This document shows, in pieces, positions 34,273 to 42,766 of a DNA stretch of 64,000 nucleotides (within the stretch, counting starts at the first letter, position 1; the number at the start of each line of letters is the position of its first letter). A model generated the notes under the pieces. That model did no database searches. It had not been told where the DNA came from and worked only from the letters and a program-made list of their open reading frames with translations. Source of the DNA: Polyangiaceae bacterium. Lineage in GTDB: Bacteria > Myxococcota_A > Polyangia > Polyangiales > Polyangiaceae. The stretch is from the NCBI GenBank assembly GCA_016719945.1, contig JADJYE010000005.1, forward strand, positions 210,382 to 274,381, in the 5' to 3' direction. The translations under genes were made by a program, and so were the position numbers.

Positions 34273-36155
34273 CGCTGACCTCGGTTGGAAGCGGCGTCGC
34301 GATCGAGCTGAACGACGCCACCGTCGAAGCTGGTGGCGAACGCTCGCGCCGAGGTCGCCATGATCAGCTGGTTGTCCGCGCCCAGCGCCGACAGGCCAGC
34401 GAGCGCGCGCACGGGATCGATGCCGTGCAGCTCGGGCCGGTCGACCAATACGATCGACCCCGACAAGCCGACCAGGGTCGCCGTCGCCGCGAACATGACG
34501 GCGTCCGCCTCGCTGGCCGACAGCTCACGGAGGCTGTCCAGCGCGCGGCCGCGCGACGAGAGCACGTGACGGCGCACGTCATAAGCGCAGCTCGGCGAGA
34601 AGCGCTCGAGGATGGCGGCGAAGCGCGCCGCCTTGTCTGGCGCGTCCGGCAGCTCGAAGAGGAAGGCCGGAACCCACGAGAACTTGCGGGGGCTCGGGCT
34701 GGAGCGAAGGAAAACCTGCCCCTCCTCGTCGAGAGAAGCCTCGCCACCGCCGATGTCGAGGCGGCGCCGCTCCGCGAAGTACTCGAATTTGGGCGTCTCG
34801 TCGTCGTGACCATAGCGCTCCAGCAGGAAGCCCATGCGCGAGTCGACCTCGTCCTCCTCCTCCTCGGTGAAGATGACCTCGGTCGACACGACGGGGCTCG
34901 AGGCGCCGATCAGGGTCTGCTCCTCCGCCGTCAGCTGCCACGCGAGGATGGCCCTGCTCGTCTGATTGCCAGGCCGAATGAAGTCCGTCGGCTCGAACAC
35001 CCGTTCATTGGGGGCGAGCATCTCTCGCGCCGCGACGATGAGCTCGAGCAGCCGAGTCTTCCCGGTGCCCGAGCCACCCATGATCAGGACGCGGTCATGG
35101 GCCACTTCGGGACCCTTGGCGAAGCTGTAGACCCCGCTCTCGACCCCGAGCACGTCGATCGCTTCGACGCTGAGCAGCTTCATGAAGGCCTCCTGCAGAG
35201 CGCGCCGCGGAGGCTTCGGGTCCTCGCTCTGGCCGAGGAAGACGCGCTGCGAGCGGTCCACCGCGGCGGAGAGGGAGTCGACGCTCGTCGCCACGATCCA
35301 TTGGTTTCCCTCTCCGAGGCCCGCGAGGCCGTGGACCCAGGAGGCGAGGCGATCGGGTGGTACGTACAGCTCTGGGCGATCGAGCAGCACGATCGAGTGG
35401 TTCAACCCGATCATGACGGCGGTCGCGGCGATCAACGCGGCGTCGGCCTCGGAGCTGGAGAGCTCGGCGTAGCGGACGCCGATGCGGTCGCGGTGCTTGA
35501 AGCAAGCGGTCGGGTCGCCCCCCCGCGTGGCGGGGGTATACCGGATGGTGGGCGAGAGCAGCTCGAGCCTGTCGGCGAAGGCGCGACTTTGTGCAGGGTC
35601 GGTCCGCAGCTGAGCCAAAAAGCGCGGCACGAAGCTGTACTTTTGCGGGTCCCTCGAGCAGCGCATCAAGGACTGCTCCGGCGCGCCGAGCCCATCTTCG
35701 CGCGCGCCCCAGGCGCGCTGACGGTCCTCGGGGAAGTACTCGCGCTTACCGTGCGCCGGGTCGTGGTCATAACGTGAGAGCCGCCTAGCGACGGCCCGAT
35801 CGACCTCGGAGGTCGTGCCGCTCGCCGAGAAGTGCACGACGGTCCGCGCAGTGGAAGACGCCGGCGCCGACCCGCTGGCGCTCGGCGCCTCCCCCTCCCC
35901 CAGCCAGAGGTCGAGCTCGACGCGCGCGCCGCGCGTCGGGTCGGCGTACCAATCCGCGGCGCGGACGATGCCCTGATAGGGGCCGACCGTCTCGAGGACG
36001 GCCAGCATCAGCTCACACAGGCGCGTCTTGCCCGAAGCAGGCGGTCCCGAGATGACGATCAGATCGTGGGGCCGACCGGTGGCGGCCGACACGAAGTCAC
36101 GGTCCAGATCGGGGAGCGAGGCCACCCCGCGAATCGCCAGACGGGACACTTTCAT
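34269..36155 (-). CDS. Duplicated P-loop ATPase of the type VI tip island
   Basis: 628 residues made of two copies of one ATPase domain (about 1-310 and 330-628). Each copy has a Walker A (GPPASGKTR; GGSGTGKTR), a shared block (PQKYSFVPRFL / PRKFSWVPAFLFELP), a signature LSSSEADAALIAATAVMIGL / LSASEADAVMFAATATLVGL, and a Walker B ending in LLDRPELYV / LVDRPELHG. This is the ABC/SMC-like AAA_15/AAA_21 type of ATPase. Such proteins beside vgrG genes are usually of unknown role. It starts 6 bp after the vgrG stop. Confidence 0.75.
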   Translation of the reverse strand: MKVSRLAIRGVASLPDLDRDFVSAATGRPHDLIVISGPPASGKTRLCELMLAVLETVGPYQGIVRAADWYADPTRGARVELDLWLGEGEAPSASGSAPASSTARTVVHFSASGTTSEVDRAVARRLSRYDHDPAHGKREYFPEDRQRAWGAREDGLGAPEQSLMRCSRDPQKYSFVPRFLAQLRTDPAQSRAFADRLELLSPTIRYTPATRGGDPTACFKHRDRIGVRYAELSSSEADAALIAATAVMIGLNHSIVLLDRPELYVPPDRLASWVHGLAGLGEGNQWIVATSVDSLSAAVDRSQRVFLGQSEDPKPPRRALQEAFMKLLSVEAIDVLGVESGVYSFAKGPEVAHDRVLIMGGSGTGKTRLLELIVAAREMLAPNERVFEPTDFIRPGNQTSRAILAWQLTAEEQTLIGASSPVVSTEVIFTEEEEDEVDSRMGFLLERYGHDDETPKFEYFAERRRLDIGGGEASLDEEGQVFLRSSPSPRKFSWVPAFLFELPDAPDKAARFAAILERFSPSCAYDVRRHVLSSRGRALDSLRELSASEADAVMFAATATLVGLSGSIVLVDRPELHGIDPVRALAGLSALGADNQLIMATSARAFATSFDGGVVQLDRDAASNRGQR

Positions 36156-36161
36156 CGCAGA

Positions 36162-38042
36162 TCAGTGCTCATCGATCAGGATCTTGTTCGCCTTGAGGAC
36201 GATGGTGTCCTTGTCCATGTAGATGAACGAGTTGCCGACCGAAAGGCTGGTGTTCTCGTCGCCGACGATGGAGTGCGTCTTGGCGTGGGACAGCATGTTA
36301 CCGAGCGTCTTGAGCAGGCGCTCCTTGCCGACGATCGACACCAGGTTATCGACGACCTGAGCGAGCTTGTCCTTCCCTACCGACTCGCGCTGGTTGCCGG
36401 CGACCCGCTCCTCGTCGTCGTTCTCGATCGACATCCGGCGGTCGTGGCCGACGGAGAGCTCCTTGTCGTTGTTCACCCGCGAGTACATGTCCTTCTCGGC
36501 GCGGCCCTCGACTAGCTCGCTGCCGGCGGTGTCGACGAAGCGCAGCAGGTTGAAGCCGCCGGTCTCGGGGACGCTCTTGCTGCGAAACCCGCTCTCGTTC
36601 TTGGCGGCGGGCAGCGCGAACGGCGGTCGGCGCAGGTTGGTGAAGATGCGGCCGACGATCACCGGCTCCTCCGGGTTGCCGCCGAGGAAGCTGACGAGCA
36701 CCTCCTGGCCGATGCGCGGCAGGTTGACCATACCGAAGCCTTCGCCGGCCCACGGCTGATTGACCGGGATCCAGCAGGAGGAAAGCTCGTCCATCTTGCC
36801 ATAGCGATCCCAGTGGAACTGGACGCGCACCCGGCCGAACTCGTCGCAGTGGATGGTCTCGCCCTCGGGGCCGACGACGGTCGCGCACTCGACGCCAGAG
36901 ATGTTGGGGCGGGGGGTGGTCCGCTCGGGCCGGTAGGAGACCTCACCGTTCACGGCCTCCGCCGAGACACGGACCTCCGACTCGGACTCGCCCAAGATGG
37001 TCACCTTGGTGAGCAGGAGCTTCTTGAACTTGTCGGCGATCGGGTGGTTCGACAGCGAGAGGACCGCGCCGGCGCGCAGCTCGAGGCAGTTGGAGCGGAA
37101 CGAGAAGCGCTGCGAGCGAGCGACGCGCACCGCCGCGTCGCGCTCGGCGATCAGCCGGCTCTCGTCGAGATCGGTCCGGGTGCGGCCACGATCGTCGGCG
37201 GTCGGCGTCTCCTTCGCGCCCACGGTGCCGAACTTGAACGCGCCAGGCGTGTACACGAACGACTCGAGGCGCGACTCTAGCGGGTGCTGGCCGGTGATGG
37301 CCGCGGCCAAGAGCGGCTGGTTCGGCAGGCGGGGATCGTGATCGGCGAAGGTGGTGCGGCCCTGGCGCACGCGGCGCTGGGCGCGCAGGCCCGTCGCGTA
37401 GAGCTGGCCTGCCGTGGGCTCATTGACGTGCGCGAGCGGCGTCGCCCTGGGCGCCACGGCCTCGGGCGCGTCGCGCAGCACCACCGTCGTGCCGCCCTCG
37501 CGCTGCTCGAGCACGAAGCTGATGCCCGCGTCCTCCAGGAGGCGGCTCACGAACGCGAAGTCCGTCTCCTGATATTGCACGCGGTACTTCCGCGGCTTGT
37601 AGCTGTCGGTGCACTTCGACTCGTGCGCTAGCCCCCACTCCTCGAACATCGCGAGCACGACCTGCAGGTCGGTCATCTGCTGGAAGACGCGGCAGTTGGT
37701 GCGCTGGGTGAGCAGCCACAGGGCCGGCGCCAGGCGAACGCGATACGTCGACAGGCCGCTGTCTTCTGCGGTGACCTGCTCGATGTTGGCGACGATGCCG
37801 TTCCAGCTGGGCGAAGGGGTGTCGGCCAGCAGGCTCGTGTTGAGGCCGATGGTGAAGCTGGCTCGCGCGCCGATCGTCTGCTCGAAGTCGACGGCAGGGT
37901 TCTCGCAGCGGACCAATAGCTCGATCGAGAACAGGGTGTTCACCCCCTCCTCCACCGCGAACTCTCGGACATCGAACGCGTCGCCCGAGTCGACCTGAAG
38001 CTCCAGGTTCTGGGGACGAGACGGCAGGCTCAGGGTGGTCAT
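36162..38042 (-). CDS. vgrG: VgrG type VI secretion tip protein, copy 1
   Basis: 626 residues. N-terminal gp27-like part (VREFAVEEGVNTLFSIELLV, TYRVRLAPALWLLTQRTNCR, KYRVQYQETDFAFVSRLLED), the gp5 OB-fold (VVGPEGETIHCDEFGRVRVQ, FHWDRYGKMDELSSCWIPVN), and a C-terminal beta-helix with repeats such as NDKELSVGHDRRMSIEND. It caps the Hcp tube and punctures target cells. No long C-terminal effector domain is present. The start is the ATG at 38042, matching copy 2. Large parts are nearly identical to copy 2 at the DNA level. Confidence 0.92.
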   Translation of the reverse strand: MTTLSLPSRPQNLELQVDSGDAFDVREFAVEEGVNTLFSIELLVRCENPAVDFEQTIGARASFTIGLNTSLLADTPSPSWNGIVANIEQVTAEDSGLSTYRVRLAPALWLLTQRTNCRVFQQMTDLQVVLAMFEEWGLAHESKCTDSYKPRKYRVQYQETDFAFVSRLLEDAGISFVLEQREGGTTVVLRDAPEAVAPRATPLAHVNEPTAGQLYATGLRAQRRVRQGRTTFADHDPRLPNQPLLAAAITGQHPLESRLESFVYTPGAFKFGTVGAKETPTADDRGRTRTDLDESRLIAERDAAVRVARSQRFSFRSNCLELRAGAVLSLSNHPIADKFKKLLLTKVTILGESESEVRVSAEAVNGEVSYRPERTTPRPNISGVECATVVGPEGETIHCDEFGRVRVQFHWDRYGKMDELSSCWIPVNQPWAGEGFGMVNLPRIGQEVLVSFLGGNPEEPVIVGRIFTNLRRPPFALPAAKNESGFRSKSVPETGGFNLLRFVDTAGSELVEGRAEKDMYSRVNNDKELSVGHDRRMSIENDDEERVAGNQRESVGKDKLAQVVDNLVSIVGKERLLKTLGNMLSHAKTHSIVGDENTSLSVGNSFIYMDKDTIVLKANKILIDEH

Positions 38043-38109
38043 GGGGATAGCTCCAGGCAATCGGTGGCGCGAGGGCGGAGAGAGGCCGTGGTCGTAACAG
38101 GGCCAAAGA

Positions 38110-38604
38110 CTAGGGCAGGTTCTTGACCCACTCGTCGAGGTGCGGGGCAGGGTCCATCACGTCCTTGCGGCGCATGTAGGGGCCCTTGTTGCTCCTGAGC
38201 GGCGTGTGGTCGCTGCCCTTCGCGTACATCTCGAGGTGCAGCATGTGGCCGCGCGGCCCGGAGGCCTTGTAGCCGTTCATCAGCCCCACCTTGCAGATCG
38301 GCTGACCCTTCTTGACCTTGTGTCCGCGCTTCGCGCCCTTCGTGCTGCCCTTCTGGATCTCGCCATAACGGATCAAGTACGGGCCATGCTGGTAGGTCAC
38401 GTAGTAGGTGCCCAGGTAGAACAGCGTCTCCTCATGCACCAACACTCCGTCATGGACGGCGTAGATCGTCTCGTACGCCGGCTTGATCAGGTCGCAGCCG
38501 CCGTGCTTTCGACCCTTGGATCGGGGCGCACCAAAGTATCGCGAGCCCCCGCGCCAGCTGGCTTCCGGCGGCGTCTTGAACGGGAAGCACCAATCTGAGC
38601 TCAT
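38110..38604 (-). CDS. M23-type peptidoglycan endopeptidase, candidate type VI effector
   Basis: 164 residues, no signal peptide. LytM-type motifs are visible: HGGCDLIKP (H-x3-D metal ligands) and GHMLHLEMY (the HxH position, with Met in place of the first His as in a subset of the family). The domain is short, ending DEWVKNLP. It is coded between two vgrG genes in the same direction, and lacking a signal it would reach peptidoglycan only through the type VI apparatus. An immunity gene is not obvious. Confidence 0.75.
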   Translation of the reverse strand: MSSDWCFPFKTPPEASWRGGSRYFGAPRSKGRKHGGCDLIKPAYETIYAVHDGVLVHEETLFYLGTYYVTYQHGPYLIRYGEIQKGSTKGAKRGHKVKKGQPICKVGLMNGYKASGPRGHMLHLEMYAKGSDHTPLRSNKGPYMRRKDVMDPAPHLDEWVKNLP

Positions 38605-38632
38605 AACGCTTCCATGTCGTTGAGGGTTGAGG

Positions 38633-40579
38633 TCAACCGGACGTCGTACGGCCGGTCAGAGCGGAGACGGAGTCGATGTTCTCTTCGCGATGGTTCTGAG
38701 GGTCCTCGTGATCCATCTTGATGAGCGGCGCGCGGATCTTGATCCAGTCCCTGTCCATGTAGATGGACGCGTTGCCGACGGTGAGGTGGATGCGCTCCTC
38801 GGCGACGATGCGGTGGGTCTTGGCCTTGGAGATCATGGCCTCGCCGGTCTTGAGCGTGCGATCTTTGCCGACGGTCGACGTGTAGTTGTCGGTGACGCGC
38901 GCGTGCTTGTCTTTCCCGACCCACTCGCGCTGGTTACCGGCGACCCGCTCCTCGTCGTCGTTCTCGATCGACATCCGTCGGTCGTGGCCGACGGAGAGCT
39001 CTTTGTCGTTGTTCACCCGGGTGGACATGTCCTTCTCGGCGCGGCCCTCGACCAGCTCGCTGCCGGCGGTGTCGACGAAGCGCAGCAGGTTGAAGCCGCC
39101 GGTCTCGGGGACGCTCTTGCTGCGAAACCCGCTCTCGTTCTTGGCGGCGGGCAGCGCGAACGGCGGACGGCGCAGGTTGGTGAAGATGCGGCCAACGACC
39201 ACCGGCTCCTCGGGGTTGCCGCCGAGGAAGCTGACGAGCACCTCCTGGCCGATGCGCGGCAGGTTGACCATCCCGAAGCCTTCGCCGGCCCACGGCTGAT
39301 TGACCGGGATCCAGCAGGAGGACAGCTCATCCATCTTGCCATAGCGATCCCAGTGGAACTGGACGCGCACCCGGCCGAACTCGTCGCAGTGGATGGTCTC
39401 GCCCTGAGGGCCGACGACGGTGGCGCACTCGACGCCGGAGATGTTGGGGCGAGGGGTGGTCCGCTCGGGCCGGTAGGAGACCTCCGCGCTCACGGCCTCC
39501 GCCGAGACGCGGATCTCCGACTCGGAGGTCCCCGATACGTTCACCTTCGTCAGCAGCAGCGTCTTGAACTTGTCGGCGATGGGGTGGTTCGACAGCGAGA
39601 GCACCGTGCCGGCGCGCAGCTCGAGGCAGTTGGAGCGGAACGCGAAGCGCTGCGAGCGGGCGACGCGCACCGCGGCGTCGCGCTCGGCGAGCAGGCGGCC
39701 CTCGTCGGGGTCGGTCCGCGCGCGACCGCGATCGTCGGCGGTGGGCGTCTCCTTCGGGCCGGCGTTGCCGAACTTGAACGCGCCCGGCGTGTAGGCGAAC
39801 GACTCGAGGCGCGACTCGACGGGGTGCTGGCTGGTGATGGCCCGCGCCAGGAGCGGCTGGTTGGCCAGGCGGGGATCGTGATCGGCGAAGGTGGTCCGGC
39901 CCTGACGCACGCCGCGCTCCGCGCGCAGGCCGGTCGCGTAGAGCTGGCCTGCAGTGGGCTCGTTGACGTGCGCGAGCGGCGTAGCCCTGGGCGTGACGGT
40001 CTCGGGCGCGTCGCGCAGCACGACCGTGGTGCCGCCCTCGCGCTGCTCGAGGATGAAGCTGATGCCCGCGTCCTCCAGGAGGCGGCTCATGAACGCGAAG
40101 TCCGTCTCCTGATATTGCACGCGGTACTTCCGCGGCTTGTAGCTGTCGGTGCACATCGACTCGTGCGGCAGCCCCCACTCCTTCAACATCGCGAGCACGA
40201 CCTGCAGGTCGGTCAGCTGCTGGTACACGCGGCAGTTGGTGCGCTGGGTCAGCAGCCACAGGGCCGGCACGAGCTGGATGCGATACGTCGACAGGCCGCT
40301 CTCTTCGGCCGCCACCTGCTCGATGTCGGCGACGATCCCGTCCCAGCTGGGGGAGGGGGTGTCGGGCATGGCGAGGGGATCGAGGCCGATGCGAAACGTG
40401 GCCTGCGCGCCGATGGTGCCCTCCAGGTCGACGGCCGGGTTCTCACAGCGGACCATCAGCTCGACGGAGAACAGGGTGTTCACGCCCTCCTCCACCGCGA
40501 GCTCGCGAACATCGAACGCGTCGGGCGAGTCGATCCGAAGCTCAAGATTTTGCCCGCTCGGAAGGCTCGCCGTGGTCAT
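38633..40579 (-). CDS. vgrG: VgrG type VI secretion tip protein, copy 2
   Basis: 648 residues, start MTTASLPSGQNLELRIDS. The same gp27 and gp5 segments as copy 1 and a similar beta-helix; the last about 40 residues (YMDRDWIKIRAPLIKMDH and on, ending TGRTTSG) differ and are longer. The different tail may select a different PAAR or effector. The M23 gene is 28 bp downstream and is the most likely cargo. A GTG at 40588 is a less likely start. Confidence 0.92.
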   Translation of the reverse strand: MTTASLPSGQNLELRIDSPDAFDVRELAVEEGVNTLFSVELMVRCENPAVDLEGTIGAQATFRIGLDPLAMPDTPSPSWDGIVADIEQVAAEESGLSTYRIQLVPALWLLTQRTNCRVYQQLTDLQVVLAMLKEWGLPHESMCTDSYKPRKYRVQYQETDFAFMSRLLEDAGISFILEQREGGTTVVLRDAPETVTPRATPLAHVNEPTAGQLYATGLRAERGVRQGRTTFADHDPRLANQPLLARAITSQHPVESRLESFAYTPGAFKFGNAGPKETPTADDRGRARTDPDEGRLLAERDAAVRVARSQRFAFRSNCLELRAGTVLSLSNHPIADKFKTLLLTKVNVSGTSESEIRVSAEAVSAEVSYRPERTTPRPNISGVECATVVGPQGETIHCDEFGRVRVQFHWDRYGKMDELSSCWIPVNQPWAGEGFGMVNLPRIGQEVLVSFLGGNPEEPVVVGRIFTNLRRPPFALPAAKNESGFRSKSVPETGGFNLLRFVDTAGSELVEGRAEKDMSTRVNNDKELSVGHDRRMSIENDDEERVAGNQREWVGKDKHARVTDNYTSTVGKDRTLKTGEAMISKAKTHRIVAEERIHLTVGNASIYMDRDWIKIRAPLIKMDHEDPQNHREENIDSVSALTGRTTSG

Positions 40580-40801
40580 GTTGCGCACCTAGCAAGCGTC
40601 GTGCCGCTGCAGGGGGTGCGACGCAGCCCATCGGCGCCCCGCTATTTCGCAGGTTTTCTTCGTCGAGGTCGCTTGGCGCGAGGCTCCGTTGCGCAAGTAG
40701 CGCACCGCCATGTCCATGATGTACGTGGCGCGCGGGCCCTGGCGCGCGGCGCTTGGCGCGCGGCGCTGGCCGCGCGGCGCTGGCCGCGCGGGAGGCACAG
40801 C

Positions 40802-40849
40802 GGCGACGCAAGTCCCCCTTCGTGCGGAACGAACGCGACTTGTGTCGCC
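40802..40849. repeat. REP-2 palindrome, first copy
   Basis: 48-nt near-perfect hairpin: arms GGCGACGCAAGTC and GACTTGTGTCGCC (one G-T pair) and an inner stem TTCGT / ACGAA. It lies upstream of the second RAYT-like gene and is not related in sequence to REP-1. Confidence 0.8.
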
Positions 40850-40947
40850 TGGCCGCGGGCATCGCGAGGCGATTCTCGAGAAAACATGAGGACCCGACGC
40901 GCGACGCGACACAACCCCGCGTTCGTTCCGCGGCACGTTCGCCCTGC

Positions 40948-40994
40948 GACGACGCAAGTCCCCCTTCGTCCGGAACGAACGCGACTTGTGTCGC
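40948..40994. repeat. REP-2 palindrome, second copy
   Basis: Same palindrome (GACGCAAGTC ... GACTTGTGTCGCC) in the same orientation; one difference in the loop (TCCGG instead of TGCGG). It ends 125 bp before the second RAYT-like start. Confidence 0.8.
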
Positions 40995-41118
40995 CTGGCC
41001 GCGCGCTAGCCGTGAGGCGCCGCCCTTTCGACGCGGCTCTCTCTCGGCCGCGGCCTCAGCACGCGCGCGTCGAGTCGATTTCGCGCAACTCGAGCCGCTC
41101 CGCGTCGACAGGGACGTC

Positions 41119-41925
41119 ATGGTCAGACGCGCCGGGTCGAGCGAGCCGCTCGGGTATCACGTCACGATGCGCCTCCACGACAGCCGGGTCATCGCTCGGA
41201 CCGCCGGCATGCGGAGGGTCGCGGCGCGAACGCTCGTCGCCGTCGGAGCGCCACGTGGGCTTGCCGCCTTCTCGATCGCAGACACGCACCTTCACCTGCT
41301 GTGCCTCGCGTCGAGGCGCGACGCGGGCGCGCTCGCGCGGGTGGCAGGGGTCGCTCTCAGCAAGCGACTCGCGCTCGGAGCGCGCTTCGACCCGTCGCGC
41401 TTCGTCGCGATCAGCGACCAAGCCCACCTGGCGAGCGCGTTCTTCTATGTGCTGAGGCAACAGCAGCGCCACGGGCTCGCGAACGACGCCACCCACGATG
41501 GGAGCATCCTGCCCGATCTGCTCGGCTGGCGGCTGCTCGGTGAGGGCGCGCGTCAATGCGTCGCGCGCATGGCGTCCCACCTCCCGCGCGTCCGCGCGGA
41601 GGACCTCACCGCCCTCGTCGAGCTCGGGTCGCCCGACCGAGCCGTCGCCTCTCGGGCTCTCGCAGACGCGGCGGCCGCGGCCTTCGGGCTCGCCACTGCG
41701 CGAGGCCGCGCCCCCGCCGCCGTCCGCGCGCGGCGAGCAGCCGTTCACGTGGGGATGCCGCTCGGCCTCTCCACGGCCGACCTCGCCCGCCTGCTCGAAA
41801 CGACCCAACGAAGCGTGCAGCGCTTGGCGCGCGAGCGCGCCGACGCGGGTGCCCTTCGTGCGGTCACCTGGCAGCTGCGGCTCCGTGCCTCCGCGCCGCG
41901 AGGTCTCGACGGCGCGCTCGCGTAG
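41119..41925 (+). CDS. RAYT-like HUH (Y1) transposase, copy 2
   Basis: 268 residues from an ATG at 41119. Same architecture as the protein at 21627: YHVTMRLHDSRVIART, HUH motif IADTHLHLLCLA (His57, His59), catalytic Tyr110 in FFYVLRQQQRHG, and a C-terminal helix-turn-helix (LSTADLARLLETTQRSVQRL). Overall identity to copy 1 looks low apart from these blocks. Its own upstream palindromes (REP-2) differ from REP-1, as expected if each transposase recognises its own hairpin. An in-frame extension upstream to 40753 covers the palindromes and is rejected. Confidence 0.78.
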   Translation: MVRRAGSSEPLGYHVTMRLHDSRVIARTAGMRRVAARTLVAVGAPRGLAAFSIADTHLHLLCLASRRDAGALARVAGVALSKRLALGARFDPSRFVAISDQAHLASAFFYVLRQQQRHGLANDATHDGSILPDLLGWRLLGEGARQCVARMASHLPRVRAEDLTALVELGSPDRAVASRALADAAAAAFGLATARGRAPAAVRARRAAVHVGMPLGLSTADLARLLETTQRSVQRLARERADAGALRAVTWQLRLRASAPRGLDGALA

Positions 41926-42027
41926 GCGCCCGACGAAGCACATCTGCCCACGGTTCGCGTCGACCTCGGCGTCGTGGCCCAGCCGGCGAGCGCGATCGGT
42001 GAACCGTCGCTGCTACCATGGGCCGAC

Positions 42028-42633
42028 ATGCCGCCCGTCGTGATCGACCCCAAGAAGCTCCGCCCCTTCGCGACGCAGGCTGCGTTCGAGGCGTGGCTCT
42101 CCAAGCACCACGATCGCGAGGCCGAGGTCTGGGTGCACTTCTACAAGAAGGCCTCCGGCGTCCAGACCATGGTCTACAAGGAGGCCGTCGAAGTCGCCTT
42201 GTGCTGGGGCTGGATCGACGGCATCGCCAAGAGCCTGGACGAGACGAGCTACGCGCAGCGCTTCACGCCGCGCAGGGCGAAGAGCATCTGGAGCCAGATC
42301 AACCGCGAGCACGTGGCCCGGCTCGAGGCGGCTGGGCGAATGACCGAGCACGGACGACGACACGTCGAGGCGGCCAAGGCGGACGGTCGCTGGGACGCGG
42401 CGTACGCGAGCCCGAGCAAGATGGCCCTACCCGCCGAGCTGGCTGACGCCATCGCCGCGAACCCTCGCGCGGCGGCCACCCTCGCCAAGCTCGACAAGCA
42501 GAGCCGCTACGCGCTCGCCTTCCGCACCAGCAACGCGAGGACGCCGAAGGGGCGCGCCCAGCGCGTCGCCGCCTTCGTCGAGCTGCTCGCGAGCGGCAAG
42601 GGCCCGCTGGACGATCAGCGGCGCGTGAAGTAG
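42028..42633 (+). CDS. YdeI/OmpD-associated family protein
   Basis: 201 residues from the ATG at 42028. Contains the YdeI pattern: FATQAAFEAWLSKHHDREAE near the start, KEAVEVALCWGWIDGIAKS (the W-G-W-I-D-G motif), QRFTPRRAKSIWSQINREHV and a C-terminal RVAAFVELLASGK. The Bacillus YdeI has been linked to cell-envelope stress and resistance to polymyxin or bacteriocins; the biochemical role is unknown. Confidence 0.85.
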   Translation: MPPVVIDPKKLRPFATQAAFEAWLSKHHDREAEVWVHFYKKASGVQTMVYKEAVEVALCWGWIDGIAKSLDETSYAQRFTPRRAKSIWSQINREHVARLEAAGRMTEHGRRHVEAAKADGRWDAAYASPSKMALPAELADAIAANPRAAATLAKLDKQSRYALAFRTSNARTPKGRAQRVAAFVELLASGKGPLDDQRRVK

Positions 42634-42645
42634 CCGCCGACCCAG

Positions 42646-42716
42646 ATGACGGTCATCGTCCCCCCTCGGACGACGCACCCTGCGGGGCTGCCCCCTCGGA
42701 CGACGCACCCTGCGGG
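42646..42716. repeat. Dispersed ATGACGGTCAT motif and a 30-bp direct repeat
   Basis: ATGACGGTCAT at 42646-42656, followed by two copies of a 30-bp unit (CCCCCTCGGACGACGCACCC plus TGCGGGGCTG) at 42661 and 42691. They lie between two convergent genes. The first motif is shared with loci at 19.96-20.03 kb and 30.56 kb. Confidence 0.6.
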
Positions 42717-42766
42717 CCCACCCGACTCGTGCCCCCCTCGCGCGCCCCGCCCCCAAGAGCTCGCGA

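Larger units (their letters stand above)
40580..41118. other. Gene-free stretch with REP-2 copies and a GC tandem
   Basis: Between vgrG copy 2 and the second RAYT-like gene. It holds the two REP-2 palindromes and, at about 40738-40793, a degenerate 14-bp tandem (GGCGC(G/T)TGGCGCG-like and GGCGCTGGCCGCGC). No protein-coding frame on either strand is convincing. Confidence 0.6.

Noticed and set aside
40753..41118. In-frame upstream extension of the second RAYT-like gene
   Set aside because: It would translate through the REP-2 hairpins; the ATG at 41119 aligns with the paralogue.
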